Assembly: GCA_024224995.1 (NCBI GenBank)
Contig: JAAENB010001241.1
Coordinates: 1-25,002, forward strand
DNA length: 25,002 bases
Reading direction: 5' to 3'
Source: a bacterium
GTDB taxonomy: Bacteria > Spirochaetota > UBA4802 > UBA5550
The notes beneath the pieces were generated by a model. The model saw nothing but the letters and a program-made list of their open reading frames with translations, was not told where the DNA came from and did no database searches. Positions 24,953-25,002 of the stretch are shown here, piece by piece. Both the position numbers and the translations under genes were made by a program. How positions within the stretch are numbered: position 1 is the first letter of the stretch; each line of letters begins with the position of its first letter.

Positions 24953-25002
24953 ATGCCGGGCGGGCCTAAGGCTCGCTTTGAAAAAAGGTTCTATTTAGAA
25001 GA
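24953..25002 (+). CDS. Possible start of a gene running off the right edge
   Basis: ATG 24953-24955 has AAGGA (24941-24945) 7 nt upstream and opens a frame that remains open to the edge, beginning MPGGPKARFEKRFYLE. The frame is also open upstream to 24782, but without a usable start. Only about 16 residues are visible, too few to name a family. It could be chance. Confidence 0.3.
   Translation, partial: MPGGPKARFEKRFYLE

Noticed and set aside
24768..24953. 61-aa minus-strand open frame after the porin
   Set aside because: It runs through the perfect hairpin, has no good ribosome-binding site and shows no recognisable features.

Overview
The window comes from a diderm (two-membrane) bacterium of moderate GC. 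It carries a complete core type II secretion operon, a beta-barrel outer-membrane protein ending in Phe, and a lipoprotein-type signal. The operon order gspC-D-E-F-G-H-I-J-K-L-M-N, with a Leptospira/Geobacter-type GspN, fits a spirochaete (Leptospira-like) or a deltaproteobacterial-grade genome. Sequence alone does not decide between them. No tRNA, rRNA, CRISPR array, insertion sequence or transposase was found.

Left part (1-4349, plus strand): the C-terminal end of an unidentified gene; a small coiled-coil lipoprotein followed by an intrinsic terminator; a membrane-anchored zinc-ribbon protein with no ATG, GTG or TTG start (it appears to start at ATC 1007); a 29-bp perfect hairpin with a 32-nt loop; a SAM-dependent methyltransferase of the protein-lysine-methyltransferase-like type; an unrecognised 142-aa protein; and a solitary cas6 gene. 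Middle part (4358-8791): a large soluble hybrid sensor kinase on the minus strand, then a divergent plus-strand pair encoding a DUF3343 protein and a diacylglycerol-kinase-family enzyme.

Right part (8792-23249, minus strand): a roughly 14.5-kb block read gspC to gspN and then an ispH-ubiA fusion. GspD is the outer-membrane pore, GspC the inner-membrane link, GspE the ATPase, GspF/L/M the inner-membrane platform, GspG the major pseudopilin, and GspH/I/J/K the minor pseudopilins. The prepilin peptidase GspO is not in the window. The last gene links isoprenoid precursor synthesis to a membrane prenyltransferase-like domain. A divergent 411-bp region separates gspC from a porin-like gene, which ends in a 19-bp perfect hairpin. 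A possible gene start lies at the right edge.

The most unusual signal is a two-copy structured element at 1420-1509 and 20285-20378. The 32-nt loop is conserved (30/32 identical) and lies in the same orientation relative to transcription in both copies. The flanking stems of about 30 bp are unrelated in sequence but self-complementary in each copy. Two further short repeats sit in the secretion-operon gaps: a 42-nt element after gspJ and after gspD, and an 18-nt tandem plus terminator-like hairpin after gspG.
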